A DNA stretch of 64,000 bases from NCBI RefSeq assembly GCF_001307295.1, contig NZ_CP012700.1:3847001-3911000 (forward strand), in the 5' to 3' direction. This stretch comes from Sphingopyxis macrogoltabida (GTDB lineage: Bacteria; Pseudomonadota; Alphaproteobacteria; Sphingomonadales; Sphingomonadaceae). Of the stretch, positions 1 to 8,756 are shown in pieces. The position numbers and the translations under genes are program-made. Within the stretch, counting starts at the first letter, position 1. Every line of letters starts with the position of its first letter. The notes beneath the pieces are model-generated. The model was not told the DNA's origin. It ran no database searches and worked only from the letters and a program-made list of their open reading frames with translations.

Positions 1-1722
1 TCGATGGGCGGACTGCTGAAATATGTGACGCGCGGCCCCAATCTGAGCGAATTCGAAAGCAGCGTTCAGGCGGGTCTTTCCATCACCGAAAAGGGTGACC
101 CCAGCTACAATGTGGCAGCAGCGGTCAGCGCTCCACTCGTCACCGACAAGATTGCTGTGCGTGCAGGCGGCTATTATTCGCGCGATGGCGGGTTCATCGA
201 CGATGTCGGGCGCGGCGAAAAGAATGTCGGGCGCGCGAACATTTATGGCGGCCGGCTCGACGTCCTGCTGCAGCCGACCGATCGGCTTTCGATTCGCCTG
301 AGCGGATTTGCGCAAGACATCCACCGGGAGGGAAATGCCCAGGTCGATTACACCCCCGATGGCCAATTGATTACCGGGGATCTGGAGCAGCAGCGAATTC
401 TTCGCGAGCCGTTTGATCAACGTTTCCGCGTCGTGAGCGGCACGCTCAACTATGATTTCGGGCCAGCAACGCTCACCTCGATCACCAGCTATCAGACCAA
501 TGATGTGCGCTTTCGGATCGACGCATCGGCGCTCTATGTACCTTTGCTTGGCGCGTTCGGCTTGCCGGTTGCTTCGACAGCCGTCGACGGCGGCGTCTCG
601 ACCGACAAATTCACGCAGGAAGTCCGGCTTTCTTCGTCGCAAAGCGGCACCATCGAATGGATAGTCGGGGGCTTCTATACCGATGAAAAGAGCCTCGCGC
701 CCAGCAGCCTCGTAGGCTATAACGCGGACGGATCCTTGTTCCCCGTCGACTTGCTCACAGCCAATCTGCCCAGCACCTACAAGGAAGTCGCGGCCTTCGG
801 AAACGTCACCGTCCATCTTTCCGAGAAGTTCGATGTCACAGGTGGTCTGAGATACGCTTATAACCGCCAGACCTACACTCAAAACGCTACCGGCATCCTC
901 GCGCCCTCGGTGCCGACGCTTCGCTCGCACGAGGGGGTCACAACCTATCTCGCCAACGCGCGTTACCGTTTCAGCCCGCATGCAACCGCCTATGTCCGCT
1001 TTGCGACCGGCTATCGTCCCGGCGGACCCAACATCGTGACGTTCGATCCTATCACGGGGGCGCCACTGGGTCCGCCGACGTTCCGGTCGGACAGCCTCAC
1101 CAGCTACGAGGCCGGTATCCGGGGCGAAACGGCAGACCGGACGTTCAGCATCGATGCCGCCGGATACCACATCGACTGGGACGACATGCTGATCTCCGGC
1201 ATTCGTAACGGTCTGAACAGCTACATTAACACCGGCGGTGCGAAGATTGACGGCGCCGAACTGACGCTGACCGCGCGCCCGGTGCGAAGCGTGAATATTA
1301 CCGGGGCATTTGCCTATCAGGACGCACGCCTGGCAGCCGACTCACCGGACCTCGGCGGGCAAAAGGGCGATCGCTTGCCGACTGTTCCCAAGTTCACCGC
1401 GGCGATCAACGCGGACTATCTCGGCAGCGGTGAAGGGCTCAGCCCCACGATCGGCGCGACACTGCGATTCGTCTCCGATCGAAACGCGGGGTTCGATGCG
1501 AACCCGAACCTTCCGCAATATGACCTCGGCGACTATGTCACGATCGACTTGCGCGCCGGCGCGACTGTGGGGCCGGCCAAAGTCCAATTTTTCGTCCGCA
1601 ATCTGTTTGACGTCCGCGGCGACGTCTCTGCCTACATGGCAACGGCGGCGCTCGGGGGGCCGGCACGCGTGACGGTCGTTCAGCCGCGAACCTTCGGGGT
1701 CAGCCTCTCGGGTAAATTCTGA
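1..1722 (+). CDS. TonB-dependent outer-membrane receptor, 5' end outside the window
   Basis: This is the plug C-terminus and most of the 22-strand barrel of a TonB-dependent receptor, which imports a bulky ligand such as a siderophore or organic compound across the outer membrane. The frame is open at base 1 and the first in-window residues (SMGGLLKYVTRGP) are the typical end of a plug domain, so the ATG at base 4 is internal. The C-terminus ends in an aromatic residue (LSGKF), the usual BAM recognition signal. About 150-200 N-terminal residues, with signal peptide and TonB box, are missing to the left. The ligand cannot be read from sequence; the following XRE-cupin regulator and FMN oxidase suggest an organic substrate. 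Confidence 0.9.
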   Translation, partial: SMGGLLKYVTRGPNLSEFESSVQAGLSITEKGDPSYNVAAAVSAPLVTDKIAVRAGGYYSRDGGFIDDVGRGEKNVGRANIYGGRLDVLLQPTDRLSIRLSGFAQDIHREGNAQVDYTPDGQLITGDLEQQRILREPFDQRFRVVSGTLNYDFGPATLTSITSYQTNDVRFRIDASALYVPLLGAFGLPVASTAVDGGVSTDKFTQEVRLSSSQSGTIEWIVGGFYTDEKSLAPSSLVGYNADGSLFPVDLLTANLPSTYKEVAAFGNVTVHLSEKFDVTGGLRYAYNRQTYTQNATGILAPSVPTLRSHEGVTTYLANARYRFSPHATAYVRFATGYRPGGPNIVTFDPITGAPLGPPTFRSDSLTSYEAGIRGETADRTFSIDAAGYHIDWDDMLISGIRNGLNSYINTGGAKIDGAELTLTARPVRSVNITGAFAYQDARLAADSPDLGGQKGDRLPTVPKFTAAINADYLGSGEGLSPTIGATLRFVSDRNAGFDANPNLPQYDLGDYVTIDLRAGATVGPAKVQFFVRNLFDVRGDVSAYMATAALGGPARVTVVQPRTFGVSLSGKF

Positions 1723-1729
1723 GTCCTTG

Positions 1730-1761
1730 CTGCAGGAGCGCCTGGCGGTCCGCTCCTGCAG
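1730..1761 (+). terminator. Strong hairpin after the TonB receptor
   Basis: A perfect 11-bp inverted repeat (CTGCAGGAGCG / CGCTCCTGCAG) with a 10-nt loop begins 7 nt after the receptor's stop codon. There is no T-tract, so it may act as a 3'-end stabiliser or as a Rho-assisted terminator rather than a canonical intrinsic one. Confidence 0.55.
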
Positions 1762-1849
1762 GCAATCCCATGACAACGAAGCCTGCCGCCGTTAAGATGA
1801 ACCTGACCGGCATTTCGGCCGAACGAATGAAACAGCATAAGGTCATGCA

Positions 1850-2578
1850 ATGCGCGAAAAGACCGGACAGAAAAGTGCCTTGGCAAGCAGCCGACTTAAG
1901 GTGGGCGCAGCCGTTCGCGAGAAGCGGGTGGCGGCCGGCCTGTCGCTCGCCCAGCTGGCCGAACAGATCGGGGTCGCCTTATCTACCATGTCCAAGATCG
2001 AGAATGGCAAGCTTTCGACTAGCTTCGAGCGGTTGGACAGCATTTGCCGTGCCCTCGACGCCGATCTCGCGGAGTTTCTCGGCAGCGAAGGAATGGCTGT
2101 CGCTCCGCCCTCTCCGCTCTCATTTGGCATGCGCCGCAGCGTGACCCTTCCCGACGAAGGGACTCTGATCGATGCAGGCGGATATCTTGAGTGGTTTCTT
2201 GCCGCCGACCTCCTCAACAAGCGATTTCAACCGATCATCGCGGAGATTCTGCTAGACGATATTGCCAATTATGGACCGTTCACAAGCCATAGCGGGGAGG
2301 AGTTCAATTATGTCCTGGAAGGCGAGGTTGAGTTCCACACCGAAATCTACGCGCCCGTCCGTCTGGCGGCCGGTGCGTCCATCTATTTCGACGCCGAAAT
2401 GAAGCATGCGCACATCAGGATCGGAAAAGGACGATGCCGCATTCTCGCGATCCTGTGCCCGCGCGCCGAGGCTGCCGCCTCTGCCGGCCGCGACTATAAT
2501 TCGCTGCATGTGGTCGGCGCGAACACAGACGATGTGGGATCCAGTCCTGATGCATTGCCGATGCGAAAGGCGAGCTAA
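1850..2578 (+). CDS. XRE-family transcriptional regulator with C-terminal cupin domain
   Basis: 242-residue cytoplasmic DNA-binding protein. Residues ~18-72 form an XRE/Cro-type helix-turn-helix (LSLAQLAEQIGVALSTMSKI, then ENGK). Residues ~140-195 form a cupin barrel with the HSGEEFNYVLEGEVEF signature and a second motif ending HAHI, so a small molecule or metal probably sets activity. Family members often repress adjacent catabolic or transport genes. It lies between a TonB receptor and an FMN alpha-hydroxy-acid oxidase on the same strand and plausibly controls one or both. The ATG at 1850 is preceded by only a weak Shine-Dalgarno sequence. Confidence 0.88.
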   Translation: MREKTGQKSALASSRLKVGAAVREKRVAAGLSLAQLAEQIGVALSTMSKIENGKLSTSFERLDSICRALDADLAEFLGSEGMAVAPPSPLSFGMRRSVTLPDEGTLIDAGGYLEWFLAADLLNKRFQPIIAEILLDDIANYGPFTSHSGEEFNYVLEGEVEFHTEIYAPVRLAAGASIYFDAEMKHAHIRIGKGRCRILAILCPRAEAAASAGRDYNSLHVVGANTDDVGSSPDALPMRKAS

Positions 2579-2747
2579 AACCGGAAGCTTTCCAACTTTC
2601 TGTCACGAAGATTCGGTCCTGCCTGACAAATCAAGCCGGCACGCTAATGCCCGAAAATTCCATGCGCGTAGGGTTAGTCCATTGCGCACTTTCCGACTTT
2701 CACTTATGGAAATTATTCCAAATCTCATGGTAGCGCGTTTGTAACTC

Positions 2748-2757
2748 GGGGGGGGGG
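2748..2757 (+). repeat. Run of ten G upstream of the FMN oxidoreductase gene
   Basis: An uninterrupted G10 tract starts 34 nt before the GTG start at 2782. Homopolymers of this length are prone to slippage in replication; here it lies in the promoter or leader, not inside a coding frame. Confidence 0.6.
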
Positions 2758-2781
2758 AATGGCAGGAAAGCCAAATCAGCG

Positions 2782-4035
2782 GTGCGGAGCGTTCATGGTC
2801 GGTGCGAACGAATGACCGGCCTGCGGCGCCTCGAACGTGCATACAATGTCGAAGATATGCGCCGGCTTGCCAAACGAGCACTTCCGGGGCCTATTTGGCA
2901 CTATCTCGACGGCGGCGCTGACGATGAGATCACGATGGCCCGAAATACCGGCGCCTTCAACAACTGGGCCCTGGCGCAGAGTACGCTGGTGGACGTAACG
3001 GCCACCGACACGACAACCGAGTTGCTCGGGATGCCGGCGATGCTGCCCCTCATGCTTTCGCCGACAGGAATGTCCCAGCTATTTCACGCGTCGGGCGAGA
3101 TGTCTGTTGCCCGCGCAGCGGCCTCGGCAGGCGTCCCATATGGGCTCTCGACGATGGCGACGACCTCGATGGAAACAGTTGCGACAAGCGGCGCAAGCCG
3201 GTATTTTCAATTATATCTCTTTCGAGATCGCGGCTTGACCGAAGCCTTGCTCGAGCGCGCAGAAGCGCATGGCTATAACGCAATTGCGCTGACCACCGAT
3301 ACGAATCTTGCCGGCAACCGCGAGCGCGATCTGCGTTCGGGAATGGTCATGCCGCCTCGCTTCACCTTGGACAGCCTGCTCAGTTTCGCTGCGCACCCAC
3401 GCTGGGCGTTGGGCGCACTTCGTAACCCGTCGTTTCAGCTTGCGAATATCGTTCAGCATGTCGGCAATCTGGACGCATCCGGCACCAGCGTCATAGATTA
3501 TGTAAACAGCCAGTTCGATCGATCGGCCAATTGGCGCGACCTGGAGTGGTTGCGCGCGCGCTGGCGGGGGCGGCTTGTCGTCAAAGGCGCCATGTTACCC
3601 GCCGACTGCGAGACCGCGGTCGACTGCGGTGCCGACGCGATTATGGTGTCAAACCATGGCGGACGGCAGCTTGATGGAACAGGTGCGCCGATCGATTATC
3701 TTCCGGCGATACGCGACCGTGTACAGAACCGTGCGCAGTTGATCGTCGATGGCGGCATCCGACGCGGAACGCATGTGCTAAAGGCCTTGGCGCTCGGCGC
3801 CGACGGCTGCTCGGTCGGACGGCCGTATCTGTACGGACTTGCGGCGGGCGGGCAGGCGGGCGTCGAACATGTGCTTGGACTTTTTCGCAGCGAAATCGAA
3901 CGCGGCATGGCGCTCATGGGTCGTTGCCGCGCCACCGATATTACCGCCAGTGACATTCATCATCTGACAGAATTTGCCAAAAGCCCAGCGTCGGCCGCCG
4001 TCGGGCATATCGGACCGCGGAGAAATACCGCCTAA
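2782..4035 (+). CDS. FMN-dependent alpha-hydroxy-acid dehydrogenase/oxidase (L-lactate dehydrogenase family)
   Basis: TIM-barrel flavoprotein that oxidises an L-2-hydroxy acid (lactate, mandelate or similar) to the 2-oxo acid. Diagnostic segments are the N-terminal DMRRLAKRALPGPIWHYLDGG motif region, the catalytic-loop SNHGGRQLDGTGAPID with the active-site His, and the FMN phosphate-binding LIVDGGIRRGTHVLKALALG followed by GRPYLYGLA. Length (417 residues from the GTG at 2782, or 407 from the ATG at 2812) fits the family. The GTG has an AGGAAAG-like Shine-Dalgarno upstream, while the ATG at 2812 has a poor one, so either start is possible. No electron-acceptor gene is adjacent. Substrate specificity is not decidable here. 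Confidence 0.9.
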   Translation: MRSVHGRCERMTGLRRLERAYNVEDMRRLAKRALPGPIWHYLDGGADDEITMARNTGAFNNWALAQSTLVDVTATDTTTELLGMPAMLPLMLSPTGMSQLFHASGEMSVARAAASAGVPYGLSTMATTSMETVATSGASRYFQLYLFRDRGLTEALLERAEAHGYNAIALTTDTNLAGNRERDLRSGMVMPPRFTLDSLLSFAAHPRWALGALRNPSFQLANIVQHVGNLDASGTSVIDYVNSQFDRSANWRDLEWLRARWRGRLVVKGAMLPADCETAVDCGADAIMVSNHGGRQLDGTGAPIDYLPAIRDRVQNRAQLIVDGGIRRGTHVLKALALGADGCSVGRPYLYGLAAGGQAGVEHVLGLFRSEIERGMALMGRCRATDITASDIHHLTEFAKSPASAAVGHIGPRRNTA

Positions 4036-4100
4036 GGACGGGCTGTCGGCTTCCACAATTCAACAAGGCGATGTGCTCCCCTGCATTTGACAGATGGTGA

Positions 4101-4655
4101 GCAAAGCATGGTGCTCGGGGTGCGGCTGGAGCCGTCGGTCAGATCTTGGCCCGCTGGGCGGCGCATTTGGGCGCCACCGTTATCGGCGTCGTATCTCGGG
4201 CGGAGAGCATCGATGCGGCCAAGGCAGCGGGCTGTACCGCCGCGCTGCTGTGGGGTCGGGACAACTTGCCCGATGGCATCCGGGCTGTGACCGGCGGACG
4301 GAAAGCAGATGTTGTCTACGATGGGATAGGGCGCGAGACATTCGCGACCTCGCTCGATTGCCTTCGCCCGCGCGGGCTGATGGTCTCGTTCGGCGCTTCC
4401 ACAGGTACGCCCGATCCGGTCTCGGTCGACACCCTCAACAGCAAGGGATCGCTCTACCTGACGCGACCCGGGCTGGCTGCGCATATCAGCAATGTCGATG
4501 AGTACCGGGAGCGCGCCCAAGCCCTGTTCGATGCGGTGGCTAGCGGCGTGATCGCGCCGAACATCGGGCGCACTTATAGCTTAACAGAGGCTGCGAAATC
4601 CCATGCGGATATCGAGAGCGGCGTTTCTCGCGGACCGATCGTGCTGACGACCTGA
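4101..4655 (+). pseudogene. C-terminal half of a zinc-independent quinone oxidoreductase (MDR family)
   Basis: The open frame after the stop at 4098 reads directly into the nucleotide-binding half of an NADPH:quinone reductase: HGARGAAGAVGQILARWAA corresponds to the family's glycine-rich VHGAAGGVGQ segment. It is followed by GATVIGVVSRAES, YDGIGRETFATSLDCL and a normal C-terminus (GRTYSLTEAAKSHADIE). The N-terminal catalytic half (~140 residues) is absent and a stop precedes the homology, so this looks like a decayed remnant. A TTG at 4146 could start translation, but that would cut away the Rossmann glycine loop. Confidence 0.8.
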
Positions 4656-4759
4656 TCGATGCTGGACGACAAACGAGCTGTCGCGATTAAGGGCGAGAAG
4701 GCCGACATCCGGATCAATATCTCGACATAACGCCGCGCCAGAGTGTCGCGCCGCTCTCG

Positions 4760-5701
4760 CTACCCGGCGGTCTCGACTTGGAGAGAGGCACTTCCCGGAG
4801 GAAGGCGTGGGCGCTTCACGAAGTCGACGAAGGCGCGTAGCGGGGCGGGAAGGTAGCTTCGGCCAGCATAGTATAAAAAGGGCCCCGCGAAGGGTGGGCA
4901 CCAATCCTCCAGCACTGGTTCCAGCGCGCCGCTCTTCAGTTCGGCGCGCATCCAGTCCTCGAAAATTCCCATGAGGCCAAGCCCGCCGACCGCGGCCTGG
5001 ATCAGCAGGTCGGACGCGCTGCCCGGCTGGCTGATCAGCGGGCCGTCGGGATCGACGCGGATAATCTCGCCATCCTTCTCGAACTCCCACACCGCCATTC
5101 TTCCCCCGGCGAAGCGCCCGCGCAGACAGCGGTGCCGGAGCAGGTCGCTCGGGTGCTGCGGCCGGCCATGCTCGGCAAAATAGGCGGGGGCGCCGACGAT
5201 CAGGATGCGCTGCGTCCGCGGGCCGACCGGCAGCGCGATCATGTCCTGCTCGAGCCGCTCGTCATAGCGAATGCCCGCGTCATAGCCGCCACCGACCATA
5301 TCGATGAAACTGTCTTCGGCGGTGATTTCGACGCGGATCTCGGGATATTCCTTCAGGAACGGCACGATGATCGGCGCAAGGACGGTGCGTGCGACATTGG
5401 CGGGAACGTTGAGGCGCAGCGTGCCGGCGGGACGGTCGCGAAAATTATTCACCGCGTCGAGCGCTTGTCCCACCTCTCCGAGTGCCGGACGAAGGCGTTC
5501 ATAAAGCTGGTGGCCCGCGTCGGTTGGGGTGACGCTGCGCGTGGTGCGGTGGAGCAGACGGATGCCGAGCCGGGTCTCGAGGCGGCGTATCGCTTCACTC
5601 AATCCCGACGCCGACGAACCCGAGACGCGCGCGGCGTCGCGAAAGCCGCCCGCGTCGACCACGGCAACGAAAGTCGCAAGATCGTCGAGTTGCCCAATCA
5701 T
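4760..5701 (-). CDS. LysR-family transcriptional regulator
   Basis: 313-residue regulator with an N-terminal winged helix (residues ~5-65: FVAVVDAGGFRDAARVSGSS, then SEAIRRLETRLGIRLLHRTTR) and a C-terminal two-lobed effector domain. I place the start at the ATG at 5701 (MIGQLDDLATFV). Upstream in-frame starts reach 5737 and would run into the operator at 5731-5752. It is divergent from the aldo-keto reductase gene at 5795, the usual LysR arrangement in which the regulator controls the neighbour and itself. The effector is unknown. Confidence 0.9.
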   Translation of the reverse strand: MIGQLDDLATFVAVVDAGGFRDAARVSGSSASGLSEAIRRLETRLGIRLLHRTTRSVTPTDAGHQLYERLRPALGEVGQALDAVNNFRDRPAGTLRLNVPANVARTVLAPIIVPFLKEYPEIRVEITAEDSFIDMVGGGYDAGIRYDERLEQDMIALPVGPRTQRILIVGAPAYFAEHGRPQHPSDLLRHRCLRGRFAGGRMAVWEFEKDGEIIRVDPDGPLISQPGSASDLLIQAAVGGLGLMGIFEDWMRAELKSGALEPVLEDWCPPFAGPFLYYAGRSYLPAPLRAFVDFVKRPRLPPGSASLQVETAG

Positions 5702-5730
5702 TGTACGAAATATCGCACAGGTCATTCGGT

Positions 5731-5752
5731 ATTGCACGGCTTATCGTGCAAT
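5731..5752. promoter_or_regulatory. Perfect inverted repeat, likely LysR operator
   Basis: ATTGCACG-gcttat-CGTGCAAT is a perfect 8-bp inverted repeat with a 6-bp spacer in the 93-bp gap between the divergent LysR and aldo-keto reductase genes. Size and position fit a LysR recognition site. Confidence 0.65.
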
Positions 5753-5794
5753 CGCTGAAGGCGCATATGGCGATCACCCCGAAGGAGATCACCG

Positions 5795-6670
5795 ATGACC
5801 ACAAAGACCTTTCCGCTCGCCGACCGCACCGTGAACCGCATGGGCTATGGCGCGATGCAGCTTGCCGGGCCCGGCGTGTTCGGCCCGCCGAAGGACAAAG
5901 AGGCCGCGATTGCGGTGCTGCGCGAAGCCGTTGCAAGCGGCGTCAACCACATCGACACGAGCGATTTTTATGGCCCGCACGTCACCAACCAGATCATTCG
6001 CGAAGCGCTGCACCCCTATCCCGACGACCTGCTGATCGTCACGAAGGTTGGCGCCGTGCGCGGCGATGACGCGTCGTGGATCCCGGCGTTCGCGCCCGCG
6101 CAGCTGGAGCGCGCGGTCGAGGACAATCTCCGCAATCTGGGTCTGGACGTGCTCGACATCGTCAATCTGCGCGTGATGATCCCTGGGACCGCCGATCACG
6201 GCAAGCCCGGCGAAGGCTCGGTCGAAAAGACATTCTCGGTGCTGGCGCGATTGCAGCAGCGCGGACTGATCCGGCACCTGGGCCTCAGCAACGTCACTTC
6301 GGCGCAGATCGCAGAGGCGCGGACGATTGCGCCCGTGGTATGTGTCCAGAACCAGTATAACCTCGTCCAGCGCAGCGACGATGCGCTGGTCGACGAGCTG
6401 GCCGCTGCGGGCATAGCCTATGTCCCGTTCTTCCCGCTCGGCGGATTCAGCCCGATCCAGTCAGACAGCTTGTCGTCGCTCGCTTCGGAAGTCGGTGCGA
6501 CGCCGATGCAGCTGGCGCTCGCATGGCTGTTCCACCGCTCGCCCAACATATTGCTGATCCCGGGCACCTCGTCGGTCGAGCATCTGCAGCAAAACCTCGC
6601 CGCGGCGACCTTGACGTTGGATGACGATTTGCTTCGCGGTCTCGATGCTGTCAGTCGCGGAGCCGCGTGA
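5795..6670 (+). CDS. Aldo/keto reductase, YdbC/PdxI-like
   Basis: 291-residue NADPH-dependent carbonyl reductase. The sequence follows the E. coli YdbC pattern closely (NRMGYGAMQLAGPGVFGPP, NHIDTSDFYGPHVTNQIIRE, PFFPLGGFSP, LIPGTSSVEHL); YdbC/PdxI reduces pyridoxal. The catalytic Asp, Tyr and Lys lie in HIDTSDFYG and IVTKVGA. The position that is His in classical AKRs falls in DIVNLRV and is Asn, as in this subfamily. An AAGGAG Shine-Dalgarno precedes the ATG. Control by the divergent LysR is likely. Pyridoxal as substrate is inferred by resemblance only. Confidence 0.9.
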   Translation: MTTKTFPLADRTVNRMGYGAMQLAGPGVFGPPKDKEAAIAVLREAVASGVNHIDTSDFYGPHVTNQIIREALHPYPDDLLIVTKVGAVRGDDASWIPAFAPAQLERAVEDNLRNLGLDVLDIVNLRVMIPGTADHGKPGEGSVEKTFSVLARLQQRGLIRHLGLSNVTSAQIAEARTIAPVVCVQNQYNLVQRSDDALVDELAAAGIAYVPFFPLGGFSPIQSDSLSSLASEVGATPMQLALAWLFHRSPNILLIPGTSSVEHLQQNLAAATLTLDDDLLRGLDAVSRGAA

Positions 6671-7236
6671 CTGTATCGAAATCGCCAGTGGCAACGGGAC
6701 AGACCACAGGTGAATTTGTGACAGGCTATTTTCGCCCAATGCTACGGCTGTCCTGAACTGGCATCGCGATACCGCGCCTAGTCGCAGATATTTCCGTCCG
6801 GCGCAGTCGGGTCGACGCAGCCACCCAAGATGAAAGGCGTAGGATGTCGCGCTAGCCGTGCGTCAGCTTCGATACGGTTGGCAGGGATGCATGTCGGAAA
6901 CCACAATTCGGTGCCCAGCACCGCTCGCCTTAGGGGCCCTCGTTTCCCGGGCTAAGAACGACTGACTTCAGGCGCGAAAGGGGGGTTCTCCGGCGAGCAT
7001 TAGCGATGATTGCTGGGCTCCCACCCATAGTCTCGCGCTCATCTACTTATATCCAGCCAGGCGAGTGCAGGGCGCAAAGCACAGGCTCCGAGGTACCCAG
7101 CAATTCTACGCTAAACCGGGCGAAAGCTCGCCGGGAGCATATTACGTCCCTATTACGCGAGTTAGAAACACCCCGCGCGCGCCGGCGCGTAATAAAACGA
7201 CCACTCAAATGACTCGTTGAAAATATTAGGAAAAAC
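6671..7236. other. Gene-poor stretch with a possible decayed coding fragment
   Basis: No convincing intact gene. On the minus strand, 6778-6924 reads an open frame ending in a protein-like C-terminus (ELWFPTCIPANRIEADARLA, then GGCVDPTAPDGNICD) without a good start, possibly the tail of a lost gene. The rest shows no clear signal up to the tRNA fragment. Confidence 0.35.
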
Positions 7237-7281
7237 TGGAGCGGGCGAAGGGATTCGAACCCTCGACCCCAACCTTGGCAA
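7237..7281 (-). other. Attachment site: 45-nt 3' fragment of tRNA-Gly(GCC)
   Basis: Read on the minus strand, this stretch begins TTGCCAAGGTTGGGG, contains the T-arm GGGTTCGAATCCC and ends CGCCCGCTCCA. It therefore runs from the anticodon loop (GCC) to the encoded CCA of a tRNA-Gly. The 5' half (acceptor strand, D-arm) is absent from the adjacent bases 7282 onward, so this is not a functional tRNA. Anticodon-loop-to-3'-end fragments next to a tyrosine integrase are the classical att duplication left by island or prophage integration. The orientation implies host DNA to the left and element DNA to the right. I did not find an intact partner tRNA in the window. Confidence 0.82.
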
Positions 7282-7378
7282 CTTGACCTTCGGGCTTTCC
7301 TAGAGCTTCCAATGCTATCCTAAAACCCTATATTTCCTATATTTCTTGATTTTCTTTCTGCCCTCTCGTATCCTAATT

Positions 7379-7446
7379 TTGTCTCCAGTTTGACGGTTGC
7401 AGGAGACAATTTGGAGACAAAGCCGCTCGGTTTTGGTTTTGTCTCC
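7379..7446. repeat. Four TTGTCTCC boxes (two direct, two inverted) before the integrase
   Basis: The octamer TTGTCTCC occurs at 7379-7386 and 7439-7446, and its complement GGAGACAA at 7402-7409 and 7413-7420. The first and last are extended to TTTTGTCTCCAG. Placement between the att fragment and the integrase start suggests arm-type integrase sites or an autoregulatory operator. Confidence 0.6.
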
Positions 7447-7458
7447 AGCAGGAGAGAC

Positions 7459-8730
7459 ATGATGCCGACGGGCAAGCTGACCAAACGGGCGATCGACGCG
7501 CTTGCCGTGCCAGACAGCAAGCAGCTCATCTATTGGGATAGCGAAGTGAAGGGCTTCGGCCTGAGGGTGCTCCCTTCGGGGCTCAAGACTTTCGTCGTTC
7601 AATATCGCAATGCCGAGGGTATCAAACGCCGGATGAACCTCGGCCGGTTCGGCGTGCTGACGGTCGATACGGCCCGCGATCTTGCAAAGCTCAAGTTGGC
7701 CGAGGTCATCGTCGGCGAGGATCCCGCCGACAAGGTCAGGCAGGTCCGCAAGGGAATGACCGTAGCGGAGATGTGCGACTGGTATTTGGAGGAAGCTCGC
7801 GCCGGGAATATCCTAGGCCGCAAGAATCTTCCCATCAAAACGTCGTCGCTCGATATGGACGAGAGCCGGGTTCGAACCCACATCGTACCCCTGCTTGGCA
7901 ATCGCATCGTGAAGCATCTCCGGATCGCCGACGTCGAGCAGATGCAATCCGACGTAAAGAACGGGAAGACGGCCAAACCCCGAACGGGAGGGCGAGGCGG
8001 CATGGCAACGGGCGGGCCCGGCGTGGCGGGCCGCTGCCTCGGCACGCTTCAGGCGATCATCGGTCACGCGAAGCACAAGGGTCTGCTCGAAGTACACCCG
8101 ACCCTCGGGGCCAAGAAGCTCGCGAGCAAAAAGAAGACGCGGCGCCTCAGCGTCGCTGAAATCGAGATGATGGGGAAGGCCATCGCTCATGCCGAGGCGA
8201 GCGGCGAGAATCCGGTCGCTCTCGGCGTCCTGCGCACCTTGCTGCTGACGGGCTATCGCCGGGAAGAAGGGCAAGCGATGCGCCGCAGCTGGCTTCATCC
8301 CGATGCCGGCTATGTTGCTTTTCCCGACACGAAGGGCGGCGCACAGATTCGAGCGATCGGTCCGGCCGCGGTGCGGGTTCTGCAAGACCAGGCAGAGATT
8401 GCGGGCAATCCGCACCTGTTTCCCTCGACCATCGGCGACGGTCCCTTCACGGCGGTTAGCGAGTGCCTCCGGCGCGTGTGCGTTTTGGCAGGTATAGAGG
8501 GTGTGACGCCCCATACGCTTCGCCACACCTTCGGAAGCGTCGCGGGAGATTTGGGATTCTCGGAACTCACGATCCGCGCAATGCTCGGACATGCTTCGCA
8601 GAATGTGACCCAGGATTATGTCCACATCGAGGAAGCGCTGAAACTCGCTGTCCGGCGGACCTCGGACGAAATCGAGCGGCTGCTGGCGAGCGGCGCGGCC
8701 AAGCTCGGGACCATGCGACACGCCGCTTGA
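7459..8730 (+). CDS. Tyrosine-type site-specific integrase
   Basis: About 423 residues. The N-terminus has the DUF4102/P4-integrase arm-binding domain (KLTKRAIDALAVPDSK, then YWDSEVKGFGLRVLPSG). The core-binding region follows, then a catalytic domain with Arg in LLTGYRREEG, HTLRHTF (His-x-x-Arg), the second His in LGHASQ and the nucleophile Tyr in VTQDYVH. Start: ATG 7459 or 7462 behind an AGGAG sequence; 7462 has better spacing, and farther upstream starts would lie inside the box repeats. It sits directly inside the tRNA-Gly att fragment, so it is the integrase of the element that used that tRNA. All catalytic residues are present. Confidence 0.93.
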   Translation: MMPTGKLTKRAIDALAVPDSKQLIYWDSEVKGFGLRVLPSGLKTFVVQYRNAEGIKRRMNLGRFGVLTVDTARDLAKLKLAEVIVGEDPADKVRQVRKGMTVAEMCDWYLEEARAGNILGRKNLPIKTSSLDMDESRVRTHIVPLLGNRIVKHLRIADVEQMQSDVKNGKTAKPRTGGRGGMATGGPGVAGRCLGTLQAIIGHAKHKGLLEVHPTLGAKKLASKKKTRRLSVAEIEMMGKAIAHAEASGENPVALGVLRTLLLTGYRREEGQAMRRSWLHPDAGYVAFPDTKGGAQIRAIGPAAVRVLQDQAEIAGNPHLFPSTIGDGPFTAVSECLRRVCVLAGIEGVTPHTLRHTFGSVAGDLGFSELTIRAMLGHASQNVTQDYVHIEEALKLAVRRTSDEIERLLASGAAKLGTMRHAA

Positions 8731-8756
8731 CGGGACGGAACAGGATACGAGCTCTG

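Noticed and set aside
7237..7281. Functional tRNA-Gly gene
   Set aside because: Only the 3' part is present; the adjacent bases do not form the acceptor 5' strand or D-arm.
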